A DNA stretch of 64,000 bases from Gymnothorax reevesii (Eukaryota; Chordata; Actinopteri; Anguilliformes; Muraenidae), in the NCBI GenBank assembly GCA_029721435.1, contig CM056573.1:192075103-192139102 (forward strand), in the 5' to 3' direction. Below the pieces are notes generated by a model that saw only the letters and a program-made list of their open reading frames with translations, had not been told where the DNA came from and searched no databases. The position numbers were made by a program, and so were the translations under genes. This document shows, piece by piece, positions 21,217-31,980 of the stretch (position 1 is its first letter; each line of letters begins with the position of its first letter).

Positions 21217-23107
21217 AGCTAAGCATTGTCTCAAGTGTTGCAGGTAAAATTCGTATCCCCAATCTGACGGCTGAGCCACAGACACTAAAGCGTCATGACC
21301 ACTTCTGCCAGCCAACCCCCGTTTTTGAACCCCAGGAACCTTCTACAATCAGTCCAACCCCATGCCCGGAGAAGCCAAGGCTAGCCAAGACTGACCACTC
21401 GTCAGCTATACGGATTGATCCTGCTAACCTCCTCCCTCAAGAGATTGTGAGTTAGTTTCGATCACTGCTCAGAGAATACAATGTTGTGTTTGACCCTAAC
21501 ATCAAGGGCTACAATGGTGCTGCTGGGTCCTTCAAGGCTAAGGTCAATATATGGGTCCAGTGGAGCCCCCACAGAGGAAAGGGCGCCTTCCCCTCTATGC
21601 ACAGGGCAAACTCGTGGAGCTCCAGGCCAAGTTTGACCAGTTGGAGGACCTAGGCGTGTTCAAACACCCCGAAGACATCAATGTTGTAGTGGAATATCTC
21701 AACCCCTCATTCCAAATGAAAAAGCCGAATGGAGGATCTCGTTTGGTGACTGCCTTTGCTGATGTTGGCCGCTACAGCAAGCCCCAGCCCTCACAACTCT
21801 GCGCCTCATTGCTCACTGGAAACACATAGTAGTCCCAGACCTGACCAGTGCATTTTATCAGATACCCCTCGCATGCGAGTCAATGAAGTACTGTGGCATC
21901 GTAACCCCCTTCAAGCGAGTGCGGGTGTACACGCGCTTTGCTATGGGCATGCCTGGCTCTGAGATGGCACTGGAGGAGCTCATGTGTCGTGTTCTCGGTC
22001 ATCTGTCACAGGAGGGCATTGTGGCCAAGATCGCTGATGACCTGTACTGCGGTGGCGACACACTGGCAGGTCATGCTAGTCCTCCAGGAGACGGTGACAT
22101 CATTCACATCTACCCTGCTGCTTTCAGATGAGCGCCACGAGACACTGAGGGATGCCCTATTACAGCTCTGTATCGAGATACGACCCATGGATGGTCCCCT
22201 GGCAGTTGTACGCACCGACCCTGCCCCTGGATTCAGGGCTCTGCTCAGTGATGAGTTCCTGCTCAAGCATAGGATCACGTTGGAGCTGGGGCATGCTAAA
22301 AACCCCAATAAGAATCCTTTTGCAGAAAAGGCTATCCAGGACCTGACAGGTGAACTCTTGAGCCTTGACCCATTAGGGGGTGCTGTCACTCCGCTGATCC
22401 TGGCAATTGCAACAGCAGCATTGAACTCGTGCATCTGCTCACGTGGATTGTCTTCTCGGGAGATGTGGACACAGCGGGACCAATTTTCCAATGTTCAGGT
22501 TTCCCTTGGCGACCGTGATTTGGTAGCTGCGCAACATCAGCAGCGACTTGCTAACCATCCGTATAGCGAATGCCCCAAAGCACCCCTCGCACTGAGATGT
22601 CCTGAGTCTGCACTTGAAGTGGGTGATCTGGTCTACCTCCACTCAGACAGGAACAAGTCCCGAGCATGAGACCGATACCTGCTTGTCTCATTGGACCCCC
22701 CGTTCTGCAATATTAGAAAGTTAGTGGGATCCCAGTTACGCAGTTCATCGTATCGTGTGAGGATCGCTGACTGCTTCAAGGTTCCACCCGAAGAGCCACA
22801 TCCTTCTGAAGACTCGGGGGATGAAAATCCGCTCCCAGGTCCGCACCAGCCGCCTCTATCTCCTGCTATCCCTGCTGTCATCTCTACGCTCGGCATTCAT
22901 GGTAGTCCACTGAATGCAGCGTCCTGCCTGCCTACCAGCCCCGTTGCCTCGGTTGAGGCAGAGCTGGCCTCTGGATGTGTGGGTGCTAGTCGGCCTGCCT
23001 CGCCTACTCAGTCTGTTCCTACCTCACTGGTCTGCGAAGGCCCGCGTTGGTCATCACGCTCCCGACACCCCCCAGTGTGTTTCAAGGACTATGTTGTTGA
23101 TCTTTAA
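21217..23107 (+). pseudogene. pol: LTR-element pol: RT fused to integrase by internal deletion
   Basis: Between the two direct repeats lie LTR-retrotransposon pol domains. RT part: [40 protein letters not shown], then in another frame [20 protein letters not shown] and [12 protein letters not shown] (an Ala-Asp-Asp active site followed by Leu-Tyr, unlike the usual Tyr-x-Asp-Asp). At about 22065-22100 the frame passes directly into an integrase core: [41 protein letters not shown], then the C-terminal DLVYLHSDRNKSRA domain. RNase H and the zinc-binding part of integrase are missing, so well over a kilobase has been deleted. A stop lies at 22667. Superfamily: Ty3-related by domain order, not firmly classified. 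Confidence 0.75.
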
Positions 23108-23221
23108 ACCCATGTCATTGCAGTATGCCTGTATGGTTGATAAATCCTATTTGTTCCTTGTTAAAAAAAAGGCAAAATGGAGAAAGTAGTGAAAGGAGGT
23201 TGGAGGTGAAAAGAGAGGGGT

Positions 23222-23375
23222 TGCGCCAGTACCGACGAGCTGTATGTGGTCACATTATATTGTTACGTGGGGGCTTTGGGGGTTGGCTAAGGGCTGCGTA
23301 TTATTATTATTGCACTTTGGAGTAAAAGCCAGTTTACCTTTACTTCTTGTCTCGGCTCTTTGTTATAAATATACA
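23222..23375 (+). repeat. 3' LTR of the inserted LTR element
   Basis: Direct repeat of 21069-21209, beginning TGCGCCAGTACCGACGAGCT. After the shared CTCTTTGTT the two copies diverge (TATAAATATACA here, GTGGCCACA in the left copy), so the exact outer end is uncertain. Gag-like sequence of the host element starts immediately after. Confidence 0.68.
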
Positions 23376-24895
23376 GCCTCAACTGGCACTGAGAGACTCC
23401 GTCTTCAAGAGAGTTCCCTTCAGAGTCAGGAGAGCTTTCTGTTAAGCTTGACCGAGAATGTTAAGTCTCTGTCTACACAAGTTCCACAAAATGTTGCACA
23501 AGCATCATCTATACACCTTCCCCGAGAACCCAAGTTACAAGTGAAGCACTGATTACTAAAACCCCACAAGTCAAGTCAAGTGTGATTTATGGGGTTTTAG
23601 TAAGAGGTGCTTCAATTGCCTCAAAGATATAGTGGCGAGGCCGGAAATGTAAGGATTTCATTGCCCAATGTGGAATATTTTTTAGGGCTCAGCCGTCACG
23701 ATTCGTTAATGAGGATTCTCGGGTGGCATTTAAATTATCCCTGCAGGCTGGCTCAGCACTCACTTGGGTCGGCCCACTAATCAGATCTAATTCACCGGTT
23801 GTAAAATCTGTAGAGGCTCTTGTTAGGGAGATGGTGTGAGTTTTTGATCAAGATATTTGTGGTCAGGACGCGGCTACGCGTTTGATGCACCTTCAACAGG
23901 GCAAAGAAAGTACTGCTGAGTTCTCTATTGCATTTCGCTCTCTGGCTAAAGAGACGGGCTGGCCGGAGTTTCCTGTGTTCAGTCATGCTCTTACTGAGGA
24001 GATAAAGCACACGTTGGCTACATTGGAACCCTGTTCGACTTTAGAGTTTTTGGTTCATACAGTCATGCGAATTGACAACCGCATACGCGAACACAATAGG
24101 GAGAAGCTAAACAGATTGCCGCTAGCGGGCGAGTGTGTGGCTCATATTCAACCCACTGAAAATTCTACTCTGGTTGAGCCCCTGCAAGTTGATAGTTCGT
24201 TTGACAGTCAGACTAATAAACCTACTCTCAGAAGAATAATCTGCTTTAATTGTAATAAGCCGGGTCATACCCGTCCACGTTGTCCTAAGCGTCAGGGAAA
24301 ACGGAAAACCCCTCAAGCGATGTGGGGAGCGATAGAGGGGCAGACCCAATTTCCCTTCCGAACACTTATCCCTGTAGAACTGACTGTGGGGTGCAAGAGA
24401 TTTACTATTGAAGCATTCGTAGGTTCGAGCGCAGTAAATTGTTTCATGGATATTGGGTGGGCTAGGAAGCGCTCCGTTCCCACCATTACGCTTTCACAGT
24501 CACGCTCTGTGAGAACTTTGGACGGTCACCTGCTTGGAATGGGAGTTATAACCAAAGTTTCTGAACCACTAAATATGTTCATTTCCTTTGGTGGCCACTC
24601 TGAGGAGGTTCGGTTTTGTATCATCAGTTTCCCTGCTTTCGCCATTGTTTCAGGGCATTCTTTGTTATGGGAACACAGACCTTGCATCAGCTGGGGGGAA
24701 CAGAACAATCCTATCGTCTGCTGGGGCACAAATTGCAGCTATCCTTGTAAAGATAATGAAACTTGTTTTCCCAGACATCAAGCTATGGGGCAGGCTGATG
24801 CCTGGAGCGAGTGTGAGGAGGCTATCTCACCGTACCCTCCTAGACTAGAGAAGGGGGCAGAGGAGGGGTTTGAATGGGATCCTCTATTTGATTGA
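23376..24895 (+). pseudogene. gag: Ty3-type LTR element, gag and protease (part 2)
   Basis: After stops and shifts near 23548-23850, the main open frame (from 23882) gives the second half of the gag capsid (LMHLQQGKESTAEFSIAFRS, TLATLEPCSTLEFLVHTVMR). It continues into a CCHC zinc knuckle CFNCNKPGHTRPRC near 24241, which binds RNA, and then a retropepsin-like domain. The protease active site, normally Asp-Ser-Gly, reads Gly-Ser-Ser (FVGSSAVNCFMD, near 24416-24440), so the enzyme would be inactive. The flanking MDIGWARK and ILGHSLL-like segments identify the domain despite this. Gag and protease are in one frame here, followed by a stop at 24893 and the RT region in another frame. Confidence 0.85.
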
Positions 24896-25006
24896 CGACA
24901 GCCAGAGGAAGACTACCTTTTAGAGGATTTTAGCGATTCTGAATCAGTCACGGAGACATGAGATTCGAAGCATTGTGAGGAATTTGGGGCCACCCTGAAC
25001 CTTAGC

Positions 25007-25793
25007 TTGCCTTCTAATGTTCCTAATGACTATGCTGATCTCACCGAAGTGTTTAGTAAGCAACGAGCATCAACGTCACCTCTCCATCGTTTGTACGACT
25101 GCAAGATCAATCTTTACCCTGGTACAACTCCTCCTAGGGGTTTGCTATACTCGCTGTCAGGACGTGAGCGTAATGCCATGCGAGAATATATTCAGGAAGC
25201 TCTTGCTAACAGTTTTATTCGGCTGTCCATGTCTCCTGCTGGAGCGGGATTTTTTTTGTGGGGAAGAAGGATGGTGGTCTGAGACCCTGTATTGATTATA
25301 GAGGTTTGTATAAGATCACCATTAAAAACCAGTACCCCTTTCCGTTAATGAATTCCACATTTGAACACCTGCAGGAGGCGTCATTTTTTACGAAGTTAGA
25401 TCTTCGTCATGCGTATAACTTGGTTCACATTCGGGAGGGGGACGAATGGAAGACTGCATTTAACACTCATGACGGGTACTACGAATACTTGGTCTTACCG
25501 TTTGGCCTGGTTAACGCCCCCTCGATGTTTCAGCCACTTGTTCATGACGTCCTCAGAGAGATGTTGGAGAAATTCATCTTCATTTACCTTGACGACGTTT
25601 GGATTTTTTCTTCAACACTCTCAGTGCATAAACAACAGGTCAGACGTGCTTGAGGCCCTCCTTAATGCCAAGCTTTTTGTTAATATCGAGAAATGTGTTT
25701 TTCACGCCCAAACTGTCTCATTCCTGGACTTTATTGTTTCTAAGGGGTCGGTTCGGATGGACCCGGACAAGGTGGCTGTGGTAAGGAATTAGC
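25007..25793 (+). pseudogene. pol: Ty3-type LTR element, reverse transcriptase
   Basis: Starts at the conserved pre-RT block YADLTEVFSKQRASTSPLHR. Then PLYSLS-type LLYSLSGRERNAMREYIQ, a frameshift in the T run at 25251-25257, [40 protein letters not shown] (motif A aspartate), [15 protein letters not shown] and the catalytic [12 protein letters not shown] near 25582-25600 with both aspartates kept. A second shift near 25650 leads to NIEKCVFHAQTVSFLDFIVS. The sequence is clearly of the Ty3/Gypsy group with a chromovirus-like RT. Two frameshifts make it non-functional. Confidence 0.9.
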
Positions 25794-26453
25794 CTGCGCC
25801 TCAGAGCGTTAAGGAGGTTCACCGCTTCCTGGGCTTTGCTAATTTTTATAGGAGGTTTATCCACAATTTTAGCGTGGTTGCTGCCCCCATTATTGCGCTC
25901 ACTAAGAAGAATACCTCCTCTGCGTTTTTTTTTGGTCTCCAGCAGCTGATGGTGCCTTTCAGGAATTAAATTAACATTTTAGCTCGCAGAGCCCATTCTG
26001 GTTTTGCCTGATCCCTCCCTCCCATTTGTTGTGGAGGTAGATGCTTCGGAGGTGGGCATGGGTGCTATTTTGTCCCAGCGCCCTCGTTGGGATAATAAGT
26101 TACACCCATGCGCATAATTCTCCCGGTCTTTGTCTGCCACGGAACGCAATTACAGCATTGGTGACTGGGAGTTATTGGCGGTCAAGCTGGCACTTGAGGA
26201 GTGGCGCCACTGGTTATAGGGAGCTGAACACCCTTTTGTGGTATGGACCGACTATAAAAACCTCCAAAATATTCAGCAAACCAAGCGTTGTAATTCCTGG
26301 TAGGCGCGACGGTCATTATTCTTTAACCGCTTTGACTTTACACTGACCTATCACCCGGGTTCTAAAAATATTAAGCGTGACGCCCTGTCATGAATTTACG
26401 ACCGTTCTGATCACGATCCTACCCCGGAGCCAGTTATTCCGACTGTTCGGATT
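25794..26453 (+). pseudogene. pol: Ty3-type LTR element, RT connection and degenerate RNase H
   Basis: [20 protein letters not shown] is the usual end of RT in Ty3 elements. The RNase H that follows is recognisable only in broken frames: a VEVDAS-like motif near 26033, [20 protein letters not shown] near 26125-26185, and a VWTDYKN-like segment near 26240. Many stops and shifts. Position between RT and integrase is as expected for Ty3 elements. Confidence 0.75.
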
Positions 26454-27555
26454 GTGGCACCCATTCAATGGGAGGTTGAGGCGGTGGTTCAGGAGACTTT
26501 GAAGACTGATCCCGGTCCTGGGGGGGAGCCTCCTGGCTGTTTGTCCCGCCTAGAGTTAGGCCACAGGTCCTCCAGCGGGGACACACTTCCCGCTTGGCAG
26601 GGCACCCGAACCAAGCAGTTCCTGACCCAACGTTTTTGGTGGCCGGGTATGATGAGGGACATTTGGGTATTTGTTGCTGCCTGTGGCATCTGCTCCAGGA
26701 ACAAAACTTCCCATCTCCCTCCCTCTGGTCTGCTGCGACCTTTGTCCATTCCCAGGCACCCTTGGACGCATATTGCATTAGATTTTGTAAAAGGGCTGCC
26801 TATATCTGATGGCAACACGGTCATCCTGGTAGTGGTTGACCGTTTTTCTAAGGCTGCTCATTTTGTCGCGCTACCTAAGTTGCCGTCAGCGTGGGAGACG
26901 GCCGTTCTTGTTGTTAACCATGTGTTCAGGCTGCATGGGCTTCCGCAAGATGTGGTCCCTGATTGAGGCCCTCAGTTTACAGCCAGATTCTGGTGGGCAT
27001 TTTGCAAGCAGTTGGGGGCCACCGTGAGTCTCTCATCAGGGTTTCACCTAGAGATAAACGGGCAGACTGAACGCGCTCATCAGTCTCTAGAAAACACTCT
27101 TTGATATTTGGCGGCAGATATTCCACCCTCATTGAGTTGATTTTTAGCATGGGCTGAGTTTGCCCATAACTCACGGGTCTTTCCCCGTTTGAGGCTCAGG
27201 TGGGTTACCAACCCCCAGTGTTTCCTGAGCGTGAGGATGATTCTGAGGTTCCCTCGGTCAACCATTTCATTCGTCGTTGTCGGTCAGTTTGGATCACGAT
27301 CTGCTCATCTTTGTTGCGCTCAGGGCTCAAACAAAAGTCCGCCGCTGATGATAAGCGTCGTTTGGCTCCATTTTATCGAGTCGGTCAGAGAGTTGTCTAC
27401 CCGGGACCTTCCCTTGAAGGTTGAATCCCGAAAACTGGCGCCCGACTGTGTTAGCCCATTCAAGATCGTGTGGAAGATCAATCCAGTCACGGTCCAGTTA
27501 AAGCTCCCAAGATCTTTCGTATCCATCCATTTTTCCATGTCTCTCACATTGAGCC
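26454..27555 (+). pseudogene. pol: Ty3-type LTR element, integrase
   Basis: Zinc-binding region with CGICSRNK (Cys-x2-Cys), then the catalytic core: first Asp in WTHIALDFVKGLP (near 26765), second Asp in DVVPD at 26960 followed at once by a TGA stop where Arg is expected, and the Glu in [10 protein letters not shown] near 27062. A further stop occurs after ENTL (27102). The C-terminal region reads [20 protein letters not shown] then [17 protein letters not shown], the normal end of the integrase tail, and is cut there. A chromodomain, if it existed, and the 3' LTR are missing, because the sequence passes straight into the LTR remnant of the next element at 27556. Confidence 0.88.
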
Positions 27556-27758
27556 ACTTTACTACCTGTGTGGTATTTTGTGTTTGATTCTTGCCTGTTT
27601 GTTTAATTGCTGTCATTTTGATTTTTGGTTTAGTCTGCAGTCCAGTAGCTTTGCCATAGTTTTGTTTGTAGCATTAGCTAGTGGTAGCCTGTCTGAGTTT
27701 TCTCCTGAGGCCTTCTCTTGTATTTGTTGTAGCTTCTGTTTTGTCCTTTGGAACCTTT
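27556..27758 (+). repeat. internal remnant of the 5' LTR of the Gmr1-like element
   Basis: About 203 bp match 31656-31857 in the same orientation with only about seven differences by eye. It lacks both LTR termini: on the left it abuts the integrase of the previous element, on the right it joins the zinc-knuckle codons of the following ORF at a short shared CTTT sequence. So both sides are deletion junctions. Confidence 0.85.
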
Positions 27759-29718
27759 TTGCCACAAGCTTGGTCACCTGGTGGCTGAATGCAGGGCATG
27801 GGAGCGACAACGTGCAGCTGCCCCGGTGGGGTCAGCTGCTTCCAAACCTTCCAAACCAAAAGGAGTAGGTCTGATTAAGACAGTACCTCATAGTAGCCAG
27901 CTGGCTCCTGAGAAATTGGGGGATGAATGTTTCAAGCCTTTTCAGTCAACCGGTTATGTATCCCTTACAGGCAGGTCCGAAGACCAGCGCCCAGTCACAG
28001 TATTGCAAGATACAGGGAGGTCACAGTCATTTATCCTGTCCAGAGTTCTCCCTTTGGATGCCATTTCAGCCTGTGGGGTAAGCACTATTGTGAGGGGAAT
28101 AGGAATGGGGTTTGTACCCACACCCCTCCACCGCATTCATGTGCAGTCAGATTTATGCACAGGGTTTTTCCCCGTCTTCGCCATAGAGGGTGTTGATTTC
28201 ATTATGGGGAATGACATAGCTGGGGGTAGAGTTTATCCCTCTCCTGAGGTGGTTGATGTACCTAGCTCTGCACATGATGGCCTTGCTGTGCACCACCCAG
28301 AGGTGTTTACTGCTAGTGCCCTCATAACTAGAGCCCAGGCTAGAGAGCAGGTCCAGGATGTTGACTTGTCTGACTCCCTCTTTGCTTCTGTGCTGTCCGA
28401 GGAAAAGGTGTCCCCTACTGGAGAGCCCCAGGATGGTGCCACCCAAGCATCTGACGTGACCAGGCTGGATAATCCTTCTGTGAAGGCTCTTCCTCTGACT
28501 CGAGAATCGCTCATACACGCTCAGAAAAGTGACCCCTCCCTTGCCCATTTATATGCTGCAGTTGGTGAAGACCCTACTCAATATGGTGGGAAACCGTCTT
28601 TTCTGATAGATAATGGGGTCCTGATGCATAAGTGGGTTTCACGGGCAGGAAAAGAAGCAGATGGTGGGGACTGGGGTACAGTACAGCAGATAGTAATGCC
28701 TGTTGGAAGTCGGCAGCATGTGTTAGAGCTTGCACATGAGCATCTGTGGTCTGGCCATCTTGGCATTACTAAGACATATGATCGGATCCTAACTCATTTC
28801 TGCTGGCCAGGATTGAAAGCTGCTGTGGTGTGTTTCTGTAAATCCTGTCATACCTGTCAGACGGTAGGGAAGCCGAATCAAGGAGTGCCTCCTGCCCCAC
28901 TGTGTCCTATACCTGCGGTTGGTGAGCCCTTCTCCCATATCATAGTGGACTGTGTGGGCCCGTTGCCCCGAACAAAGTCTGGCAACCAGTTTCTATTAAC
29001 GGTGATGTGTATTGCCACTCGTTTCCCGGAAGCTATCCCCTTACGAAAAATCACTGCACCTGCCATCACCAAGGCCCTGCTGAAGTTTTTTTTACAACTT
29101 TTGGGTTACCAAAAACTGTTCAGACAGATCAGGGAACCAATTTTCTGTCCAAAACCTTTAAGCAGACCTTGCAAACATTAGGGGTCTCCCATTCAGTGTC
29201 CAGTGCATACCATCCAGAGTCGCAGGGCGCGCTTGAACGCTGGCACCAGACACTTAAGTCTATGCTAAAAAAGTACTGTTATGAAACAGGGAGATGGTGG
29301 GATGAGGGCATCCCCTTTGTTCTCTTTGCAATACGTGATGCAAAACAGGAGTCCCTGGGATTCAGCCCGGCTGAACTTGTGTTTGGTCACAACGTGCGTG
29401 GCCCACTTAAAGTACTAAAAGAACAGCTAATGTCTAGTTCCCCTCCTGTCTCCAATGTGTTGGATTTTGTTTCCCAGTGCAGAGAGCGGCTGCATCGAGC
29501 CTCTGCAGTAGCAAAGGATGCTCTCTCCTCCTCACAAGAGGTAATGAAGCACCGTTTTGACAAACGGGCACTAGTTCGCCAGTTCCAGCCTGGTGATCAG
29601 GTCCTGGTTTTATTGCCCCAGCCAGGATCTGCTCTCACTGCCCGATTTTCAGGACCCTATGTGGTAGAGAAGAAAGTGTCTGATACAGATTACATCATCC
29701 GCACTCCGAAAGACACGG
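27759..29718 (+). pseudogene. pol: Gmr1-like LTR element: zinc knuckle, protease and integrase
   Basis: Begins inside a zinc knuckle (FCHKLGHLVAEC, first Cys lost at the deletion junction). A protease follows with an intact Asp-Thr-Gly triad (28009-28017) and MGNDIAGG downstream. Integrase is next: the His-His-Cys-Cys domain (ELAHEHLWSGHLGITKTYDR, then CKSCHTCQ near 28840), first Asp in HIIVDCVGPLPR near 28940, a frameshift in the T run at 29086-29092, second Asp in TVQTDQGTNF, and Glu in HPESQGALERWHQ near 29225. The C-terminal domain FQPGDQVLVLLPQPGSALTA and GPYVVEKK follows. A second shift lies near 29715. Integrase precedes RT here, the reverse of normal Ty3 order; see the next feature. 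Most of gag is deleted. Confidence 0.9.
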
Positions 29719-31302
29719 CTATGTCATATTAACAAGCTAAAAACCTATCTCATCAGACAAGCTGATGTGGGGAAGCCGGAAAATACTCCGGAGCCTGTTA
29801 CCCCCCAGAAGACCTCTGCTTCTCTGTTGGGTGTGGGAGCCCTGGCTGATAGTTTGGAGGTGTTCCCTGATGGTCTACAGTGTGGTTGGCTGACGAACAC
29901 AGCTTACCTGTCTACCCTCAGAGCTCAGTTATTCTACTTTTCTGACAGCCAGCGGGATGATGTGGTCAGTCTTATCGAATCCTATCCTACTTTGTTTCAG
30001 GATGTACCTTCTCGTACCACAGTGTTAGAACACCACATTGATGTCAGTAGCGCAGCTCCCATCAAACAACATGCATACCGTTGTCCAGTGACTAAGAGTG
30101 AAATAATTAAAAAAGAGACCACCTATCTGTTAGACAATGGCCTAGCTAGGCCCAGTCGTAGCCCTTGGAGCTCCCCCTGTCTGTTGGTCGGCAAGCCTGA
30201 CAGCAGATTTAGGTTTTGTACTGACAACAGAAGGGTAAATGCCGTGACTGTGTGCGACTCGTAACCCTCTGCCTCGCATGGAAGACTGTATAGACAGTAT
30301 TGGCCCAGCAACCCATATCACAAAAGTGGATCTTTTAAAAGGTTACTGGCAAGTGCCATTGTCCTCCCAGGCCTGTGAAATCTCTGCTTTTGTAACCCCT
30401 GACCATTTCTTAGAATACACAGTGATGGCATTCGGCATGAGGAATGCCCCAGCGGTTGATGCACCTGGTGTTGGGAGACATCCCTCACTGCAACGTGTAC
30501 TTTGACGACGTCGTGGTGTATTCTAGCAGCTGGGAAGAGCACATGACCAACTTGGCCCTGGTGTTCCATCGTCTGTCCGAGGCCTCCCTATCTCTCGCCC
30601 TGGCAAAGTGTGAGTTCGGTAGGGCCACTGTGACCTATTTGGGCAAACAGGTGGGACATGGGAGTGTGCACCAAGTAGACGCTAAGGTTACAGCTGTCCT
30701 GTCTTTCCCTACACCCACCACTAGGCGGGAGCTATGACGTTTTCTGGGTATGACGGGGTACTACAGATGTTTTTGTAAAAACTTCTAAGTGGTGGTGGCC
30801 CCTCTAACCAGGTTATGTAGTCCTAAGGTACCATTGGTGTGGGATCCTGAATGTGAACATGCCTTTGTGTCCACTAAGTCTATCCTCTGCTGTGCTCCTG
30901 TCTTAGCCACACCCAACTTCTCTCTCCCATTCAAGTTGGAGATTGATGCCAGTGCTACCGGGGCAGGTGCTGTGCTACTCCAGGATGGTGAAGATGATGC
31001 ATGCCACCCAGTTAGCTACTTCTCAGCTATGTTTAAACACCATCAATTAAACTACTCAACAATTGAGAAGGAAACATTAGCCCTTCTTCTTGCTCTGCAG
31101 CACTTCGAGGTGTATGTAGGTTCCAGTAGCTCACCGGTGATTGTGTACACAGATCATAACCCCCTTTGTATTCCTAGCTCAGATGTACAACCATAACTAG
31201 AGGCTGATGCGTTGGGCCCTGTTGGTGCAACACTACAACCTGGAGATTAGACACAAGAAGGGGGTTGACAACGTGGTAGCGGATGCCCTCTCCAGGGGGT
31301 GA
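29719..31302 (+). pseudogene. pol: Gmr1-like LTR element: reverse transcriptase and RNase H
   Basis: After CHINKLKTYLIRQAD (end of the integrase tail) comes a linker, then the RT start YPTLFQDVPSRTTVLEHHID. RT blocks: NGLARPSRSPWSSPCLLVGK, RFCTDNRRVNAVT, a shift near 30262, THITKVDLLKGYWQVPLS (motif A), FGMRNAPA, and the active site VYFDDVVVYSS (Asp-Asp at 30504-30509). RNase H keeps its acidic residues in KLEIDASATGAGAVLLQDG, YSTIEKETLALLLALQHFE and VYTDHNPL. The sequence ends at QKKGVDNVVADALS-like codons just before the polypurine tract. Stops and shifts near 30470, 30737 and 31196. The RT is of Ty3 type despite the copia-like domain order. Confidence 0.9.
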
Positions 31303-31361
31303 GATTAGTGCTGGAGCCATGGTGTCATCCACCCTATATCCTGTCTGTTGATGCCTCTTAC

Positions 31362-31381
31362 GGGGGGGGGGGGGGGGGGTT
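31362..31381 (+). other. polypurine tract (G run) before the 3' LTR
   Basis: A run of about eighteen G residues followed by TT lies directly upstream of the LTR start, where the plus-strand primer of LTR elements sits. The uninterrupted G run may be expanded by slippage. Confidence 0.7.
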
Positions 31382-31980
31382 TGTTACGGTCATGGGTTGT
31401 GGCTATTTGTCTCGCCCTGCTGTGCTGTGTTCTCTACCAAGGTTGCTGCCCCTCCCCTCTCAGCTACTGGCAGGAGCTCTCCCTCACCTGGGCACTTCCC
31501 ACCTGGGCCCCATCAGCCTAAGTGGAGCTGGGCTGCATAAGACCATGGAACACCAGCAACCTCTCTCTCTGACATCTAACAGCCAGCACTGTGTGTGCAG
31601 TTTATATATCTATTTATCTGTATGATAGCCTGTGTGGCACATATATATTGGTGAGACTTTACTACCTGTGTGGTATTTTGTGTTTGATTCTTGCCTGTTT
31701 GTTTAATTGCTGTCATCTTGGTTTTGGTTTAGTCTGCAGTCCTGTAGCTTTGTCATAGTTTTGTTTGTAGCATTGGCTAGTGGTAGCCTGTCTGAGTTTT
31801 CTCCTGAGGCCTTCTCTTGTATTTGTTGTAGCTTCTGTTTTGTCCTTTGGAACCTTTGTTTCATAAATTATTCATTGCTTGTACCTTTTTCCTGCCTCCT
31901 TTTGCCTCCTGGGTTTAGTTTTAGTTAATATTGTGTTACTCCCCTTTACCCTAGACTTAAAACATTTGGGGAACGTAACA
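31382..31980 (+). repeat. complete 3' LTR (599 bp) of the Gmr1-like element
   Basis: Starts TGTTACG and ends CGTAACA, a perfect 7-bp terminal inverted repeat beginning TG and ending CA. It follows the polypurine tract and its middle third is repeated at 27556-27758. Since the 5' LTR has lost its outer end, no target duplication can be tested. Confidence 0.92.

Noticed and set aside
22006..22491. Minus-strand 161-codon open frame
   Set aside because: Antisense shadow of the integrase core of the deleted LTR element on the plus strand.
27556..31980. Two unrelated fragments (an integrase from one element and an RT from another) giving a false domain order
   Set aside because: One pair of LTR sequences encloses both, and the integrase C-terminal tail flows into the RT linker without a foreign junction; still worth confirming with other copies.
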